Source: Psychrilyobacter sp. (GTDB lineage Bacteria > Fusobacteriota > Fusobacteriia > Fusobacteriales > Fusobacteriaceae). From it: 7,757 bases of DNA. Below the pieces are notes generated by a model. The model was not told where the DNA came from. It ran no database searches and saw nothing but the letters and a program-made list of their open reading frames with translations. The stretch spans positions 1-7,757 of the forward strand of contig JAUXGP010000072.1 of assembly GCA_030621995.1 (NCBI GenBank), given 5' to 3'. Position numbers and translations under genes: made by a program. Positions 6,299 through 7,757 of the stretch are shown here, piece after piece (the stretch's first letter is position 1; the number at the start of each line of letters is the position of its first letter).

Positions 6299-6313
6299 TC
6301 ATAATTATTATGG
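6299..6313. promoter_or_regulatory. Possible Fur/PerR-family box upstream of the helicase gene
   Basis: CATAAT-T-ATTATG (6300-6312) is a perfect inverted repeat with the 7-1-7 core ATAATNATTAT known for Fur/PerR family operators. Over the 15-base window it matches 11 of 14 defined positions of either the Bacillus PerR or Fur consensus. It lies about 75-90 bases before the helicase ATG. Such a match can arise by chance in AT-rich DNA. Confidence 0.25.
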
Positions 6314-6387
6314 CTTCGTAATGATAGGTGCATCAAAGTTATGTTAAAAAAAGCTGTGGAGAATTTTTAGTAAGGAGTTAAATAATA

Positions 6388-7757
6388 ATGAATGATTTTA
6401 TAAATGGTAATGAATTTAATAGATTATCACCGAAAAGTCTTTTAGGAAATTATATAGAAGAAAAAGGAGTTAGAAGAGGAAAGATAATCGGGTTTATGAA
6501 TTCGACGTTTTATATAGAGTATCAAAATGGAACGACACAGCAGATGTTGCATCATGAATTGAAAGATTATTTATATATAGGTAAAATAATCTTATATACA
6601 AAATCAAGAACTCAAGAAATGGATGAAAGGTACGAAATAGAAAAACAAAAAAAACAGCAACTGGTTGAAGTTGAGGAAAAACAGCAACGAATAATTGATT
6701 TAAAGATAGAAGAATTTAAAAAGATCGTTCCAAAAGTAGGTGGGAAAGAATTAGATAAACAGCAATTAAAAGCTGTAGTTGAGGAAAAACAAAATATTCT
6801 TGTAGTTGCAGGTGCAGGTACAGGAAAAACTTTAACTATAGTAGGGAAGGTATTACATCTTATAAAGGTAAAGAAAATTGATCCTTCTAAAATACTTTTA
6901 ATAACTTATACAAAAAAAGCGGCCGAAGAAATGAAAGTAAGGATAGGAGGAGAATTAAATGAAGCTATAGAAATTAGAACTCTCCATAGTTTGGGATTAA
7001 AGATATTAGAAAAAAATAAAGAAGAATACTTTAAATTACAGGAGAATGATAAAAAGAAAATATATAGCAATTTTTTTAAACACTTAAAAAATGAAGGGAT
7101 TTTAAAAAATATTATTGAATTTTTCAGTTTTTATAAAGATCCTATTTTAGATATATCATCATTCGAAAAATTAGGAGATTATTTCGATGAAATAAAAGTT
7201 AACTTAGAAACACTAAAATCACTACTAAATGAGAAAGAAACAATTCAAGATGAAAAAGTGAAGAGTTTGGAAGAATTAATGATAGCGAATTTTTTATTTT
7301 ACAATGGCGTGAAATACGAATATGAAAAAGAATATGAATATAATACAAAAACAAAAGAATATAAAAATCAATATAAACCTGATTTTTATTTAATAGATTC
7401 TAAAATTTATTTGGAGCATTTTGGAATAACAAGAGACAATCGAGTTCCAATAGTTGGAAAAGATCAAAAGAAAGAAAAAAGATACTTGAGTGGGAAAAAA
7501 TGGAAAATTAATTTACATGAAGAGAAAGGAACAAGACTATTGCAAACTTTTTCATATTTTCATACTGAAGGAAGGTTATTAGAAGAATTAGAAGAGATGC
7601 TATTAAGAAATGGTGTTAAACTTACCCCGTTAACGACAGAAGAATTGAAAAAACTTTATTCTAAATTACTAGAAAGAAAGAAATTAAAAAGTGTAAAAGA
7701 ATTATTCGAAATATTTTTAAACTTATATAAGTCTAATAATTATTTAGAAAAAGATAT
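6388..7757 (+). CDS. UvrD/HelD-like SF1 DNA helicase with nuclease-like insertion (3' part missing)
   Basis: The frame is open for 456 codons from the ATG at 6388 to the window edge. AAGGAG at 6372-6377, ten bases upstream, supports the start. Residues 1-75 form a small N-terminal domain, 76-112 a Lys/Glu/Gln-rich coiled coil. Helicase motifs follow: Q motif LDKQQLKAVV (122-131), Walker A GAGTGKT (142-148), motif Ia ITYTKKAAEEM (172-182) and IRTLHSLG (196-203), as in E. coli helicase IV. The 1B insertion holds an ELMIANFLFYNGVKYEYE segment (296-313), YKPDF (329-333) and YLEHFG (341-346), resembling a PD-(D/E)XK nuclease core (Asp332, Glu343), then WKINLHE (372-378). The usual lysine position is Phe345, so cleavage activity is doubtful. 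Motifs II-VI lie beyond the window. It likely acts on DNA in repair or in phage defence; the window cannot decide. The gene is much more AT-rich than its neighbours. Confidence 0.88.
   Translation, partial: MNDFINGNEFNRLSPKSLLGNYIEEKGVRRGKIIGFMNSTFYIEYQNGTTQQMLHHELKDYLYIGKIILYTKSRTQEMDERYEIEKQKKQQLVEVEEKQQRIIDLKIEEFKKIVPKVGGKELDKQQLKAVVEEKQNILVVAGAGTGKTLTIVGKVLHLIKVKKIDPSKILLITYTKKAAEEMKVRIGGELNEAIEIRTLHSLGLKILEKNKEEYFKLQENDKKKIYSNFFKHLKNEGILKNIIEFFSFYKDPILDISSFEKLGDYFDEIKVNLETLKSLLNEKETIQDEKVKSLEELMIANFLFYNGVKYEYEKEYEYNTKTKEYKNQYKPDFYLIDSKIYLEHFGITRDNRVPIVGKDQKKEKRYLSGKKWKINLHEEKGTRLLQTFSYFHTEGRLLEELEEMLLRNGVKLTPLTTEELKKLYSKLLERKKLKSVKELFEIFLNLYKSNNYLEKD

Noticed and set aside
6355..6363. 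TGTGGAGAA, a near DnaA box (one mismatch)
   Set aside because: A single imperfect copy with no cluster, no dnaA/dnaN neighbour and no AT-rich unwinding array; not evidence of an origin.

Overview
The window looks like chromosome from an AT-rich, probably strictly anaerobic bacterium. Strong purine-rich ribosome binding sites (AGGAG, GGGAGG), extended -10 promoters, AGA/ATA-rich codons and protein flavours such as the CoA-disulfide-reductase/rhodanese/TusA/DsrE fusion and an unusual biotin synthase fit Fusobacteriota (Propionigenium/Ilyobacter/Psychrilyobacter type) best, with Clostridia as the alternative. This placement is inference; there is no rRNA or other decisive marker in the window.

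Layout. Bases 1-1568 hold the 3' two-thirds of a large multidomain sulfur-handling flavoprotein on the + strand. A 17-bp perfect hairpin (1591-1627) terminates it and also the convergent biotin synthase gene bioB (minus strand, ending at 1629). A divergent intergenic region (about 2595-2766) carries one extended -10 promoter for bioB and one for an ABC-F ATPase gene (2767-4665). 26 bases behind the ABC-F gene lies a secreted thioredoxin-like (TlpA/ResA-type) gene (4692-5177). A 327-base non-coding stretch full of degenerate repeats and hairpins follows, then ccdA (5505-6197), the membrane electron carrier that would normally feed reducing power to such an exported thioredoxin. After a second hairpin-rich spacer of 190 bases, an SF1 (UvrD/HelD-like) helicase with a nuclease-like insertion starts at 6388 and runs off the window.

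How the genes fit together. The TlpA-like protein and CcdA form a plausible extracytoplasmic thiol-reduction pair, and the first gene is a cytoplasmic thiol/persulfide enzyme, so a redox/sulfur theme is present. BioB also consumes sulfur, from an Fe-S cluster. The ABC-F protein is a ribosome-associated factor and the helicase belongs to DNA repair or defence; neither has an obvious link to the redox genes. The helicase gene is visibly more AT-rich than its neighbours, so an accessory segment may begin near 6200-6390.

Most interesting points. BioB lacks the first canonical auxiliary-cluster cysteine and has a Cys-Cys pair at the second position. The helicase carries a PD...E element in which the usual lysine position is Phe. 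The spacer upstream of ccdA is built from degenerate CACAAAG/CACGAATTACACGAA-type intergenic repeats. I found no CRISPR array, tRNA, rRNA, insertion sequence or clearly new multi-gene system.
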